NCBI RefSeq assembly: GCF_027622875.1
Contig: NZ_JAPZVP010000026.1
Span: forward strand, 1-64,000
Source: Glycomyces luteolus
GTDB lineage: Bacteria; Actinomycetota; Actinomycetes; Mycobacteriales; Micromonosporaceae
Reading direction: 5' to 3'
DNA: 64,000 nt
Each line of letters opens with the position of its first letter. The first letter of the stretch is position 1. The notes below the pieces were generated by a model. That model did not search any database. It had not been told where the DNA came from and saw only the letters and a list, made by a program, of their open reading frames with translations. The position numbers and the translations under genes were made by a program. Shown one piece after another: positions 1-8,713 of this stretch.

Positions 1-244
1 CGGCAACCGCGAGTGGCCGAAACGGTCGATATAGGTAACCGACTGCACGCCACCGAATTCATACTTCGGTCATCCGCCTTGTCCCGAAACCCCTGCAGCG
101 CACACCAAGAAGGTTAAAACGCAAGCTTAGCGCTGCTTCGACGTGATACGAGGAGGTTGTCGTGTGCGTTGAGGTGCTTATGATCTGACAGGCCGCCGCG
201 AGCTCCTTCAACGCGGTCGAACTGCGGAGCCCCTCTGCCACTTC

Positions 245-1441
245 GTGTCAAACAGAAGTCGCGGTGACGTGAGAAGATCTGAGCTTATGAGATGGAAGCG
301 TCAGGTCACCGCCAACGCGCTAGTCGCGGGCCATATGAAAGCCTTCTATCGGTCGTTGCCGCAGGCGGCGAGGGAGGTACCGACCGAGGTGGCGTTGGCA
401 TACGCTGCGCACCTGTTTCATCGGCGCCGACGTGAGTTGATTGATGAGAAGCGATTCGCGAGCTCTAAATTCCATGTTGGAATTGGCATAGGTACCGGTG
501 GCCTGAACGGGCTTGAACGCTTGACCAAAAGGTCCACTTTGGTTTCTGACGCGCTCCTGCTATCGCATGACCGCGTTGGGCCCGGCCATCGGGTGCGTCG
601 GATATCAAAGCGGAATCGTCCCCAGGTTATCGGTTACGACCCCCAGGATACATACGGCCCTATAGATCCTGGGTGGATAGAGTCTGTTGAGGATCTGTAT
701 GTTCACGCACCGCACCTTCACAATCTAGGGCTTTGGCTATTGCGGGCGGAGCCACTGCTGAGGGCTGGGCTGGCATGGTATCTGCCGACCTATTCCATAT
801 CGTCGGTGTCGAAGACGGAAGGGTTGTCTGCTCCGCTCGTGGGTCTCACTTACGACCGCGCGACGGAGCAGGTGGAGTTCAGCAACGTGCCGGAGTTGCT
901 CGATTTCCTGCAAGTAGGGCAACGGATTGTGGCACTCGATGACACAGCTCCAGCCGTTACGGCCGTGGTTCGGCCTGTGATCGAGGACCTCGAGTTGCCT
1001 TTCATTGACGGCGTCCCGTTGGACGTGTTCAGTGCGGTTACTGTCGAGGAGTTTGAGTCGTATCGCGCCTTTCAACTTTGGCTTCAGCAACAGTTGCTGA
1101 GCGTGGATACTGCGTTGAATGCGGAAGATTCGGAGCGCGCGCTCATGCGGATCGGCCTTCAGATCAAAGAAGAAGTGCGAGGCATGGAAGCGCAGATGCG
1201 ACAAGTGCGCCGCAAACGGGCCGTGACGGCAACGGGTGCCGTGGTTGGGAGCATCAGCGCCAGTCTGACCGCCGTCATGGGCACCTCAGAGTTGGTGTCC
1301 GCGGTGGCGGCTTTCATTGGGGGCGCCACGGGCGGATTCTGGACCGCCGTCCAGGCAGGTGCCGATCACAGTCCGCGAACGCTTCAGGAAGGGCCGTGGT
1401 ACTACGTGTGGACCCTTTCTCGCACTGAACGCAGAAGCTAG
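245..1441 (+). CDS. hypothetical protein with C-terminal membrane segments
   Basis: I do not recognise this 398-residue protein. The first 320 residues look soluble and mixed alpha/beta; about residues 325-375 are Gly/Ala/Val rich and form one or two likely membrane helices (from AVTATGAVVGSISAS to FIGGATGGFW), so it is probably a cytoplasmic domain anchored by its C terminus. A Lys/Arg-rich stretch (RQVRRKRAV) sits just before the helices, as expected for the inside-positive rule. I used the GTG at 245; an in-frame ATG at 287 (MRWKRQ) is equally possible because neither has a clear ribosome binding site. Codon use is unlike the neighbours, with many A/T-ending codons, which suggests horizontal acquisition. 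No partner gene is adjacent. Confidence 0.6.
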   Translation: MSNRSRGDVRRSELMRWKRQVTANALVAGHMKAFYRSLPQAAREVPTEVALAYAAHLFHRRRRELIDEKRFASSKFHVGIGIGTGGLNGLERLTKRSTLVSDALLLSHDRVGPGHRVRRISKRNRPQVIGYDPQDTYGPIDPGWIESVEDLYVHAPHLHNLGLWLLRAEPLLRAGLAWYLPTYSISSVSKTEGLSAPLVGLTYDRATEQVEFSNVPELLDFLQVGQRIVALDDTAPAVTAVVRPVIEDLELPFIDGVPLDVFSAVTVEEFESYRAFQLWLQQQLLSVDTALNAEDSERALMRIGLQIKEEVRGMEAQMRQVRRKRAVTATGAVVGSISASLTAVMGTSELVSAVAAFIGGATGGFWTAVQAGADHSPRTLQEGPWYYVWTLSRTERRS

Positions 1442-1598
1442 CGGCCTCGTGCATGGTTGTGATTGGCATGCAACGGTTCCCATGGAGGGTCTTCGCTCAG
1501 GTCGAGGATCCGGTTGAACGGGCGGCGGGGGCGTCGCCGCCGGTACTGGCTTTCCTCGCCGCGGCCTAAGATCGCGACGCGTCGGTCGACGCTCCGGC

Positions 1599-2507
1599 TC
1601 AGCGTCCGCAGAAGGCGATGATGCTGCGGTTGACCAGCTCGGGCCGCTCCCACGGCATGAAGTGCCCGGCGCCCTTGACCCAGAACGGTCCTACCCCGGC
1701 GGGGAACGCGATGGCGCACTTCTCCTCCAAGTGGTCGCCGATGGTCACCTGGTCGGCGCCGATGAGGATCAGAGTCCGTTGCTGGACAGGGCGGTCGATC
1801 ATCTCGGGGGCCGAGAGCTTCCTGGTGCCCATGACGACTTCGTAGTCGGCGAAGGACGCGCGCAGCCGCGCCGCATCGCCGTAGGGCTCGGTCAGGAACG
1901 CCAGGTCGTCCTGGTCGAACGCGTCGGGCGGGCACCACATTCGGTGCCCGAAGAACTCGCCGACGTATCGTCGGCGGCGCTCGGGCGTATCGAGCTCGGC
2001 GACCAGCGCATCGGCGTGAAGTCCTTGGCGGCGTTGATAGTCGTAGACGGCGGGCTTCGGCCGTCCCGCCGGGATGCCGGCGGCCGTGAACGCTTCGTCC
2101 AGGTCGGGCATGGAGTCGTCGAGGATCACCAGGCTGTCGACCCGGTCGGGGTGGCGGTTCGCCATGTCGATGGCGATCATGGCGCCCAGGTCGTGCCCGG
2201 CCACGACCGCCTTCTCCCACCCGAGCGCGTCGAGCAGTCCGGTCAGGTCGGTATTGAACGCGTTGAAGTCGTAGTACTCGTCGGGTGCGAAATCGGAGTC
2301 GCCGTAGCCGCGCAGGTCCGGGGCGACCACGTCGAATCCGGCCTCGGCCAGGGGAATGAGGTTGTGCGACCAGATCCCACTGGTGCAAGGGAAGCCGTGG
2401 ACGAGCAGCAGCGGCACACCGCCGCTCCCACGGCGCCGCACCGCCAGGCGATGCCCCTGGCGAACTTCGATCATTGTCGGCGCGATGACTTCAGCAGGGA
2501 GAACCAT
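1599..2507 (-). CDS. alpha/beta hydrolase (epoxide hydrolase / haloacid dehalogenase-like)
   Basis: A 302-residue alpha/beta-fold hydrolase. The oxyanion motif HGFP lies near residue 38, the nucleophile elbow is GHDLGA (Asp nucleophile, as in epoxide hydrolases and fluoroacetate/haloalkane dehalogenases, not Ser) and the catalytic His is in GAGHFMPWE near the C terminus. Family knowledge says such enzymes hydrolyse via an aspartyl ester; the substrate cannot be told from sequence. The length is normal. A second in-frame ATG (at 2474, MIEVRQ) fits family N termini better than the ATG at 2507. It is divergent from the TetR gene at 2668, with a perfect palindrome between them, so it is the probable target of that regulator. 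Confidence 0.82.
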   Translation of the reverse strand: MVLPAEVIAPTMIEVRQGHRLAVRRRGSGGVPLLLVHGFPCTSGIWSHNLIPLAEAGFDVVAPDLRGYGDSDFAPDEYYDFNAFNTDLTGLLDALGWEKAVVAGHDLGAMIAIDMANRHPDRVDSLVILDDSMPDLDEAFTAAGIPAGRPKPAVYDYQRRQGLHADALVAELDTPERRRRYVGEFFGHRMWCPPDAFDQDDLAFLTEPYGDAARLRASFADYEVVMGTRKLSAPEMIDRPVQQRTLILIGADQVTIGDHLEEKCAIAFPAGVGPFWVKGAGHFMPWERPELVNRSIIAFCGR

Positions 2508-2536
2508 GCACCATGGTTACACGACTCCCGCATCAC

Positions 2537-2555
2537 GCGATACGACGAGTATCGC
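2537..2555. promoter_or_regulatory. probable TetR operator
   Basis: Perfect inverted repeat GCGATAC - GACGA - GTATCGC (7-bp arms, 5-bp centre) in the 160-bp gap between the divergent hydrolase and TetR genes. Size and symmetry fit a TetR-family operator that would control both genes. The assignment to this TetR is inference from position. Confidence 0.6.
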
Positions 2556-2667
2556 CCTTCAGCCTGCCGGTTCCTCGTATCGGTCGTCGGCCACGACGCG
2601 ACGCTCATCGCCACCGGCCAGGGCCTGCTCGTCGGCGGATTGGTCGCCATCCCAGTTAAATGGTGAC

Positions 2668-3447
2668 ATGAACACAACGAGCACCAAGCGCATCGAACGT
2701 GTCGCGGGCACTCGGGACGCCATCGTCAACGCCGCCGAGCGGCTGTTCGCCGAGCAGGGCGTGCAGGCCGTCTCGAACCGTCAGATCAGCGAGGCCGCCG
2801 GGCAGGGCAACAACGCCGCCGTCGGCTACCACTTCGGCACGAAGGCCGATCTCATCCGCGAGATCGTGCGCAGACACGTCGAGAAGATGGAACCGCTCCG
2901 GGAACGCATGTACGCCTCGATCAAGGACTCGAAGCGACTGCGCGACTGGGTCGAGTGCCTGGTAGTGCCCGTCTGCGACCACTACGACTCGCTCGGCGAG
3001 CCGTCCTGGTTCGCGCGGTTCACCGCGCAGATCCAGTTCGACCCGCAACTGCGGTCAATTGTCGAAGATGAAGCGCTGCGGGCCGAATCGCTGGACCGCA
3101 CGGTGGACGGGATCAGCCGGTTCATGCCTTCCTTGCCGGAAGACGTTGTGGCCGAACGGTTCCGGATGATGCAGATGCTCATGGTGCTCACCCCTGCCTC
3201 ACGCGAGGCGTCATTGGCCAAGGGGGAGCCGGTCTACGGCTCCTCCTGGCGCGAAGCCGGAGGCGCACTGATCGACGCGATCGTCGGCCTGCTCGAAGCC
3301 CCGCACCACGCTCAGGAATTAGCAGGAGAACACCACGACGATCACCGTCTGCGAGGACAAATGCGGCTCGCGGGAGACATCGCGGACCTCCCGTTCAAGC
3401 ACGACGCTTCGGTCTACGAGGTCTATGAGCCGCCCGTGACCTGGTAA
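2668..3447 (+). CDS. TetR family transcriptional regulator
   Basis: A 259-residue regulator. The N-terminal HTH is typical of TetR proteins (RDAIVNAAERLFAEQG, then the recognition region GYHFGTKADLIREIV at about residues 52-66). The ligand domain spans about residues 75-220. The start is the ATG at 2668 just before MNTTSTKR; reading frame extends upstream but without TetR homology. Likely represses itself and the divergent hydrolase. Odd: the last 40 or so residues (after LLEAPHH) look unlike a TetR tail, and in the +1-shifted frame a ribosome binding site and the beginning of a ferredoxin-like sequence are visible (see findings), so the present C terminus may be read-through into the remains of a lost downstream gene. 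Confidence 0.85.
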   Translation: MNTTSTKRIERVAGTRDAIVNAAERLFAEQGVQAVSNRQISEAAGQGNNAAVGYHFGTKADLIREIVRRHVEKMEPLRERMYASIKDSKRLRDWVECLVVPVCDHYDSLGEPSWFARFTAQIQFDPQLRSIVEDEALRAESLDRTVDGISRFMPSLPEDVVAERFRMMQMLMVLTPASREASLAKGEPVYGSSWREAGGALIDAIVGLLEAPHHAQELAGEHHDDHRLRGQMRLAGDIADLPFKHDASVYEVYEPPVTW

Positions 3448-3462
3448 GTCGAGGGCAGGACG

Positions 3463-3479
3463 CCGCCTTTCGGAGGCGG
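3463..3479 (+). terminator. short hairpin after TetR gene
   Basis: CCGCCT - TTCGG - AGGCGG, a 6-bp stem with a stable UUCG-type loop, 16 bases after the TetR stop codon. Probable intrinsic terminator; no U tract, as is common in GC-rich actinobacteria. Confidence 0.5.
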
Positions 3480-3647
3480 TCTGTGACTTGCCCGTAAAGT
3501 GGAGGCGGTTTGCGGATGCCGGGGTTATGGTCGGGGGCGGTGACTTCGCGTGACCGGCGCGTCGCGGGGCACCAAGCGGCGGGGAACCCATCAATCCCGT
3601 TGCGTCCCAACCAGAACCCTCTAATCGAACACGGGGCCATTGCTGCA

Positions 3648-5402
3648 ATGGAATCCATCACCCTCGACGGGAAACGTCCTCTCGCCTCGGTCGCCCGAGC
3701 GCTCCGACCCCGGAGGGCGCAGCTCGCCCTCGCCGTCGGCATCTTCGTAGTCAAAGACAGTCCGACCTGGCTGATGCCGGTCATCACCGGCGCCGCGGTC
3801 GACGCGGTCGTGCGCGGCGGTCCAATCTCGACACTCGGCTGGCTCGCCATCGGCGCGGCCGTCCTCGTCATCCAGAACGCCTTCACCCACGTGTGGTTCA
3901 CGCGGCTGTACATGGGCGCGGTGCGGTCGCTCGGCGCGGGCTTCCGCAACGCGCTCGCGGCGAGGCTGCAACTGCTGTCGATCGGGTTCCACTCGCGGTC
4001 GAACGCCTCGATCATCCAGAGCAAGGTCGTGCGCGACGTCGAGAACGTGGAGATGATGTTCGCCCAGTCGGGCGGGCCGTTCCTCTCGGCCGTGTTCGTG
4101 TTCGCGGGCGCGATCACCATGACCGCGCTGACCGTTCCGCAGTTCCTGCCGGTATTCGCCTTGTCGATCCCTTGCGGATTCGGCGTGTGGTGGTTCACGC
4201 GGCGCCGCTCGCGCGAGCGCAACGAGGAGTTCCGGCGCGAGATGGAGGTCTTCTCCGCGCGGGTCGGGGAGATGGCAGCGCTCATGCCGATCACGCGCGC
4301 GCACGGGCTCGAGCACGTGGCGACCGGGCGGGTCGCGGAGGTCGCGGAGGAGGTGCGGCACCGGGGGCTGCGGCTCGACGTCGTGAACGGCCGGTTCGGT
4401 GCCGCCAGCTGGGTCACCATGCAGCTCTTGTCCGTCGGGTGCCTGCTGCTCGCCGCGACGGTGGCGGTGATGGAGTGGGCGCCGATCTCGGCCGGGCAGG
4501 TCGTGGTGCTCGGCACCTACTTCTCTATGCTCACCGGTTCGGTGGGCGCAGTGCTCAACCTGGTGCCGGTGACCGCGCGCGGGACCGAGTCGGCCCGGTC
4601 GATCGCGGAGGTGCTCGAGGATCCCGACGTCGAGTACAACGAAGGAAAGCCCACTGTAGACAGTGTGGAGGGTCGGATCTCGCTGCGCGAGGTCACGGTC
4701 CGCTACCCGGACGGCGGCGCGCCCGCTCTGGACGCGGTCGATCTCGACATCGAGGCGGGTAAGACCGTTGCGCTCGTGGGGCCCTCGGGTTCGGGCAAGT
4801 CGACGCTGATGAACACCGTGCTCGGGCTGATCCGCCCCGCGGGCGGGAAGGTGCTGCTCGACGGGGCGGACATGGAGGCGCTGGACATGCGGTCGGTGCG
4901 GCGGCATGTGTCGGTGGTGCCGCAGGATTCGGTGCTGTTCGAGGGCTCGGTGCGGGACAACATCACGTACGGGCTCGGGCCGATCGACGATGAGCGGGTG
5001 CGGGAGGCGCTGCGCGACGCGAACGCGCTCGAATTCGTTGAGGGCCTTGCGGACGGGTGGCACACGGTGGTCGGGGACCGGGGCGCGCGGCTTTCGGGCG
5101 GGCAGCGCCAGCGCCTGTCGATCGCGCGGGCGCTGATCCGCGACCCGCGGATCCTGTTCCTGGACGAGGCGACGAGCGCGCTCGATTCGGAGTCGGAGCG
5201 GCACATCCAGGGTGCGCTGGAGACGCTGATGCGCGGGCGGACGACGCTGGTCGTGGCGCACCGGCTGAGCACGATCCGGAGCGCGGATGTGATCGTGGTG
5301 CTCGAGCACGGGAAGATCATCGAGCAGGGCACGCATGATGAGCTGCTGGCGCGTTCGGGACGGTACGCGCGGACTTGGGGCGTACAGCACGCGGCGGCTT
5401 GA
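3648..5402 (+). CDS. ABC transporter, fused permease/ATP-binding exporter
   Basis: A 584-residue half-transporter of the lipid/drug exporter class (MsbA/MdlB-like). Residues about 25-320 hold six membrane helices (ABC type 1 exporter domain). The nucleotide domain follows: Walker A GPSGSGKST near residue 378, signature LSGGQRQRLSIARAL near 481, Walker B ILFLDEATSALD near 501 and the switch His in VAHRLSTI near 538. All catalytic elements are present, so a homodimer could be active. The start is the ATG at 3648 (MESITLDG), which places the first helix normally; the frame is open further upstream but without homology. Substrate unknown. It stands alone, followed by a strong hairpin. Confidence 0.88.
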   Translation: MESITLDGKRPLASVARALRPRRAQLALAVGIFVVKDSPTWLMPVITGAAVDAVVRGGPISTLGWLAIGAAVLVIQNAFTHVWFTRLYMGAVRSLGAGFRNALAARLQLLSIGFHSRSNASIIQSKVVRDVENVEMMFAQSGGPFLSAVFVFAGAITMTALTVPQFLPVFALSIPCGFGVWWFTRRRSRERNEEFRREMEVFSARVGEMAALMPITRAHGLEHVATGRVAEVAEEVRHRGLRLDVVNGRFGAASWVTMQLLSVGCLLLAATVAVMEWAPISAGQVVVLGTYFSMLTGSVGAVLNLVPVTARGTESARSIAEVLEDPDVEYNEGKPTVDSVEGRISLREVTVRYPDGGAPALDAVDLDIEAGKTVALVGPSGSGKSTLMNTVLGLIRPAGGKVLLDGADMEALDMRSVRRHVSVVPQDSVLFEGSVRDNITYGLGPIDDERVREALRDANALEFVEGLADGWHTVVGDRGARLSGGQRQRLSIARALIRDPRILFLDEATSALDSESERHIQGALETLMRGRTTLVVAHRLSTIRSADVIVVLEHGKIIEQGTHDELLARSGRYARTWGVQHAAA

Positions 5403-5534
5403 GGTCGGCGCTCCGGGCGGGGTGGCGACGGCCGGCGTCGGGTCGCCGCCGGGAGGGCGTACGGGTGGCCCCGGGTACCCGCCCATTCCCACCTTCACCA
5501 CTACCAGTGAAAAGGAAACCCTCCCACATGGGTA

Positions 5535-5582
5535 CGACAAGGGCCCGCTACCTGCGGAAACAGGTGCGGGCCCGAGTTGTCG
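5535..5582. terminator. strong bidirectional hairpin
   Basis: Nested inverted repeat: outer CGACAA/TTGTCG, inner GGGCCCGC and ACCTG pairing with CAGGT and GCGGGCCC around a CGGAAA loop. It lies between the convergent ABC exporter and GntR genes and would terminate both. Confidence 0.75.
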
Positions 5583-5674
5583 CAGGGGTGTGGGATGCGG
5601 CGCTCATGGTGCGAGCGACGCTGAGAGCCGGCGCGCGGTGGTGTCGAGGTGCGTGGACGCCGGGTGGTCGACGG

Positions 5675-6043
5675 CTACTGCGGGGCGAGTGCCCGCTGTA
5701 CGGCGGCGATGAGGTCGCGGTCGGCGGTGCCGAGGCGGCGCGCCGCCTCGACGTAGTCGGCGGCGAGCCGGGCGAGTTCGGCGGGGGGCCGCGGCGCGGC
5801 CTCCGCCGTGACCCGGGTGCCGCCGCCGCGGCGGGAGCTCACCTTTCCGGCCGCCTCCAGCTCCCGGTAAGCCCGTCCGACCGTCCCCACCGCCAATCCG
5901 AGGTCGGCGGCGAGCTGCCGCACCGGCGGCAGGCGGTCACCCGCAACCAGCCGCCCCTGGTCGATGAGCTCGCTCAACTGCGCGCGGATCTGCTCGTACG
6001 GCGGCACGGGGCTGGCGGTGTCGACCCGCACCTCGAACGTCAT
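5675..6043 (-). CDS. GntR family regulator (YtrA type)
   Basis: A 122-residue short GntR protein. The winged helix is plain: PPYEQIRAQLSELI, GDRLPPVRQLAADLGLAVGT, then GRAYRELEAAGKVSSRRGGG, covering residues about 12-80. The C-terminal tail of about 40 residues is too short for a FadR or HutC ligand domain, which is the hallmark of the YtrA subfamily. Its ATG overlaps the stop of the upstream membrane protein gene (ATGA), so both are one transcript. YtrA-type regulators usually repress their own operon; two palindromes overlap the operon promoter near 6959-6987. Confidence 0.88.
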   Translation of the reverse strand: MTFEVRVDTASPVPPYEQIRAQLSELIDQGRLVAGDRLPPVRQLAADLGLAVGTVGRAYRELEAAGKVSSRRGGGTRVTAEAAPRPPAELARLAADYVEAARRLGTADRDLIAAVQRALAPQ

Positions 6044-6924
6044 CGCTGTGCCGCCCGGTAGGGGAATACCGCCATGGCCGCGAACCAGCAGCTGGCGATG
6101 AACGCCGTCAGCCCGAGGGCGAGGGCCGTCCAACCGAAGGCCGTCACGGCGGCGGTCGCGCAGGCGTTGCCGGTCATCGCCATGCCCGTGTAGAGCCCGG
6201 TTCCGGTCAGCGGCGCGGCCACCAGGACGCCGCAGGCGGCGACGATGGCGCGTGCCGATGCGCGGCGGGCGTCGTCGTCGGCGGCGCGGACCGCATCGCC
6301 GGATGCGGGGCGGCGGCGGCGCGTCACCGCGTGCAGTGTCGGTGCGGCGGCGGCGATTCCAATGAGGACTGATGCTGCGATCGGCAGGCTGTAGTAGACG
6401 CCGGGCCAAGGGCCGGTGCTCGCGGTGAGGTCCTGGCAGTTGAGGGTGAGGAACCGTCCCGCCCTGCTCATGTCGTCGGCGCTGCCCATGAGGCTCGTGG
6501 CGGTGAGGAGGACCGCCAGCACGGCGCCGAGCACGATGACCGCTCCGGTCATGAAGCGCGGCAGGTAGGACCGCACGGAGCGGACTTCGATCGGCGCGGC
6601 ACGGTCGGGTCCCGTCGGGACCGTTCCGGTGATCTCGCCGATGAGCACGCCCGCGAGCAGGCAGAGTGCAAATGCCGGCGCGGCGAGGGCGGCTTCCAGG
6701 CCCAGCCAGTTCGGCGGTGCGGCTGTCAGGATCGCCGCCGCGGCGGCGAGGCCGATGCCGAATCCGGCGAATCGCGTGATCGTCGAACGTCTCACGATGG
6801 GCCGCATCGCGGCCGATACGTCGGTCCCGCCGACGCCAGCGCCGACGGTGGCGCGGCGTCGGGTCGCGAGCAGTGCGGCGGCGAGCAGGACGGTCGCGAG
6901 TCCCGCGATGAGCAGTAGGGGCAT
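6040..6924 (-). CDS. multi-pass membrane protein of a GntR operon
   Basis: A 294-residue integral membrane protein with about seven or eight hydrophobic segments (beginning MPLLLIAGLATVLLAAALLA, ending before the RAAQR tail). No enzyme motif is visible. The start at 6924 is supported by GGAGGA four bases upstream. It is the first gene of a two-gene operon with the YtrA-type regulator, a common actinobacterial pairing in which the regulator controls a membrane protein or exporter. Function unknown. Confidence 0.75.
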   Translation of the reverse strand: MPLLLIAGLATVLLAAALLATRRRATVGAGVGGTDVSAAMRPIVRRSTITRFAGFGIGLAAAAAILTAAPPNWLGLEAALAAPAFALCLLAGVLIGEITGTVPTGPDRAAPIEVRSVRSYLPRFMTGAVIVLGAVLAVLLTATSLMGSADDMSRAGRFLTLNCQDLTASTGPWPGVYYSLPIAASVLIGIAAAAPTLHAVTRRRRPASGDAVRAADDDARRASARAIVAACGVLVAAPLTGTGLYTGMAMTGNACATAAVTAFGWTALALGLTAFIASCWFAAMAVFPYRAAQR

Positions 6925-6942
6925 GTGTTCCTCCGAAAGCAG

Positions 6943-6970
6943 AATTTGTATCAAACACATGATACAAATT
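6943..6970. promoter_or_regulatory. GntR operator, perfect palindrome
   Basis: AATTTGTATC - 8 bases - GATACAAATT, a perfect 10-bp inverted repeat covering the -10 element and start region of the minus-strand promoter. A second palindrome, AACTTGTGTCAACACAAGTT at 6976-6995, surrounds the -35 element. Best explained as binding sites of the GntR regulator of the operon (autorepression). Confidence 0.7.
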
Positions 6971-6987
6971 CCGGGAACTTGTGTCAA
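6959..6987 (-). promoter_or_regulatory. promoter of the membrane protein-GntR operon
   Basis: On the minus strand TTGACA (6987-6982), 17-base spacer, TATCAT (6964-6959): a near-consensus housekeeping promoter. The start site would fall about 30 bases before the ATG at 6924. Confidence 0.7.
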
Positions 6988-7017
6988 CACAAGTTCGGTT
7001 GGCGTGATCGTATCCGG

Positions 7018-7046
7018 TTGACAAAGTTTGGCGACACAACTTAATC
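7018..7046 (+). promoter_or_regulatory. promoter of GH43 gene
   Basis: TTGACA (7018-7023), 17-base spacer, TTAATC (7041-7046), followed by AAGGGGAG and the GTG start at 7078. A consensus -35 is rare in this window and implies strong or regulated expression. Confidence 0.6.
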
Positions 7047-7077
7047 TTGGGCTTCCGCGCCAACCAAGGGGAGCACT

Positions 7078-8577
7078 GTGAGCCGAACTGCCGTGTCCGG
7101 GGCCGAGCACCCCATCGTCTCGGGCTTCCACCCCGACCCCACGATCTGCCGAGTGGGCGAGGACTACTACCTCGCCCACTCCAGCTTCGAGTACTTCCCC
7201 GGCGCACCGATCTTCCACAGCCGCGACCTCGTGCACTGGAAGCAGATCGGCAACATCCTCGACCGCCGCGGCCAGTTCCTCCGCGCTGACGGCCGCCCCT
7301 CGGGCGGCATCTACGGCTCCACCCTCCGCCACCGCGAGGGCCGCTTCTACTTCGTGACCACGAACGTCGGCGACGCCGACTCCGGGCAGACCATCGTCAC
7401 CGCCGAAGACCCCGCCGGTCCGTGGAGCGACCCGATCTTCATCCCCCAAGCCGTCGGCATCGACCCCGACATCTGCTGGGACGACGAGGGCGGACTCCTC
7501 CTCACCTGGACCGGCCGCGTCGCCGGCACCGACCTCCACGGGATGCTCCAGGGCCGCGTCGACCTCAAGACCGGCGAGTTCACCGGCGAGCCCTACAAGG
7601 TCTGGCAGGGCACCGGCCGCCTCGACTTCCCCGAGGCCCCGCACCTCTACAAGATCGGCGACTACTGGTACCTGATGATCGCCGAGGGCGGCACCGAACG
7701 CGGCCACTCGGTCACGATCGCCCGCGCCGAACGGCCCGAGGGCCCCTACGAGTCCTGCCCGGCGAACCCCGTCTTCAGCCACCGCTCGATGCCGTCGCGG
7801 ACGGTCCAGAACACCGGGCACGCCGACCTCGTCGAGACCGCGTCAGGCGAATGGGCCGCCGTCTACCTCGCAGTGCGCCCGGCCGGGTTCACCCCGAGCT
7901 ACCACGTCCTCGGCCGCGAGACCTTCCTGGCCGGAGTCGACTGGGTCGACGGCTGGCCGGTGTTCGACGAGCACCGCTACGACTTCACGCCCGATGCGAC
8001 CTCCTTCGAGGACGACTTCACCGCGGACGCGCTGCACCCGCGCTGGGTCTCGCCCTCGAGCGAACCCGAGGCGATCGCCTCGCCGGATACCGATGGGGGC
8101 CTTCGGCTCCGCGCTCCGGGCGACGGGTCACCCGGGCTGCTGTGCACCCGCGTCGAGGATCTGCGGTGGGAGGCCGAGGCCGAGTTCGCCGGTTCAGGCC
8201 GGTTCGAGGTCCGCATCGACGACCGCCACCGCTACGGCCTGGTCTTCGAGGACGGCGCGGTGCGCGCGCAGGCGCGCATCGGCGGAGTGAGCGCCGATCT
8301 CGGTTCGGCCGAAGTGGCCGCCGGATCGGTGGTGCTGCGGATCGCCGCGGTCGATTGCGAGGCCGAGACCATGACGGCCTACGGCCCGGACGACATCGTG
8401 CTCGCGCTGGTCGACGGCGGCGACGTCACCGAACTCGCGCGGCTCGACGGCCGCTACCTGTCGACCGAGGTCGCGGCCGGTTTCACCGGCCGGGTGCTCG
8501 GCGTCGGCGCGGCGGGGGAGGTCTCGCGGCTGCGCAGTTTCCGGTACGCCGCAACGGAGTCGGCGCCGACGGAGTGA
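7078..8577 (+). CDS. glycoside hydrolase family 43 (beta-xylosidase / alpha-L-arabinofuranosidase)
   Basis: A 499-residue GH43 enzyme. The five-bladed propeller occupies about residues 10-310 and carries the inverting triad of the family: Asp20 in GFHPDPT (general base), the Asp in GIDPDICW near 130 (pKa modulator) and the Glu in FPEAPHLY near 186 (general acid). Residues about 320-490 form a beta-sandwich that matches the C-terminal domain of GH43 subfamily xylosidases. No signal peptide, so it probably works inside the cell on imported xylo- or arabino-oligosaccharides. The GTG start has AAGGGGAG upstream. No sugar transporter is adjacent; the divergent GntR operon is not an obvious partner. 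Confidence 0.88.
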   Translation: MSRTAVSGAEHPIVSGFHPDPTICRVGEDYYLAHSSFEYFPGAPIFHSRDLVHWKQIGNILDRRGQFLRADGRPSGGIYGSTLRHREGRFYFVTTNVGDADSGQTIVTAEDPAGPWSDPIFIPQAVGIDPDICWDDEGGLLLTWTGRVAGTDLHGMLQGRVDLKTGEFTGEPYKVWQGTGRLDFPEAPHLYKIGDYWYLMIAEGGTERGHSVTIARAERPEGPYESCPANPVFSHRSMPSRTVQNTGHADLVETASGEWAAVYLAVRPAGFTPSYHVLGRETFLAGVDWVDGWPVFDEHRYDFTPDATSFEDDFTADALHPRWVSPSSEPEAIASPDTDGGLRLRAPGDGSPGLLCTRVEDLRWEAEAEFAGSGRFEVRIDDRHRYGLVFEDGAVRAQARIGGVSADLGSAEVAAGSVVLRIAAVDCEAETMTAYGPDDIVLALVDGGDVTELARLDGRYLSTEVAAGFTGRVLGVGAAGEVSRLRSFRYAATESAPTE

Positions 8578-8713
8578 GGACTTCGGAAGTGCGGCAGGCA
8601 GACTGAAGTCCAGCGCCACCCTGGCGGTGTCGCCGGTCGACGTGCGCGCGCAGGCGCCGCTCGCGCCTTCCGGTGCGATCGGTGCCCCGTGTCGCCGCGT
8701 GATGCCTTGCGGC

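Noticed and set aside
59-241. 60-codon open frame on the minus strand at the left edge
   Set aside because: No ribosome binding site, no homology-like features and low-complexity Ser/Thr stretch; it lies opposite the upstream region of the gene at 245.
1442-1598. Minus-strand reading with RILDLSEDPPWEPLHAN after the hydrolase stop
   Set aside because: Looks protein-like over 25 residues but has no start, no partner frame and I cannot link it to a family; the gap is treated as intergenic.
3621-5540. Very long open frames antisense to the ABC exporter, and similar ones opposite most genes
   Set aside because: They are Arg/Pro/Gly-rich shadows created by the high GC content at third codon positions; the opposite strand carries the recognisable protein each time.
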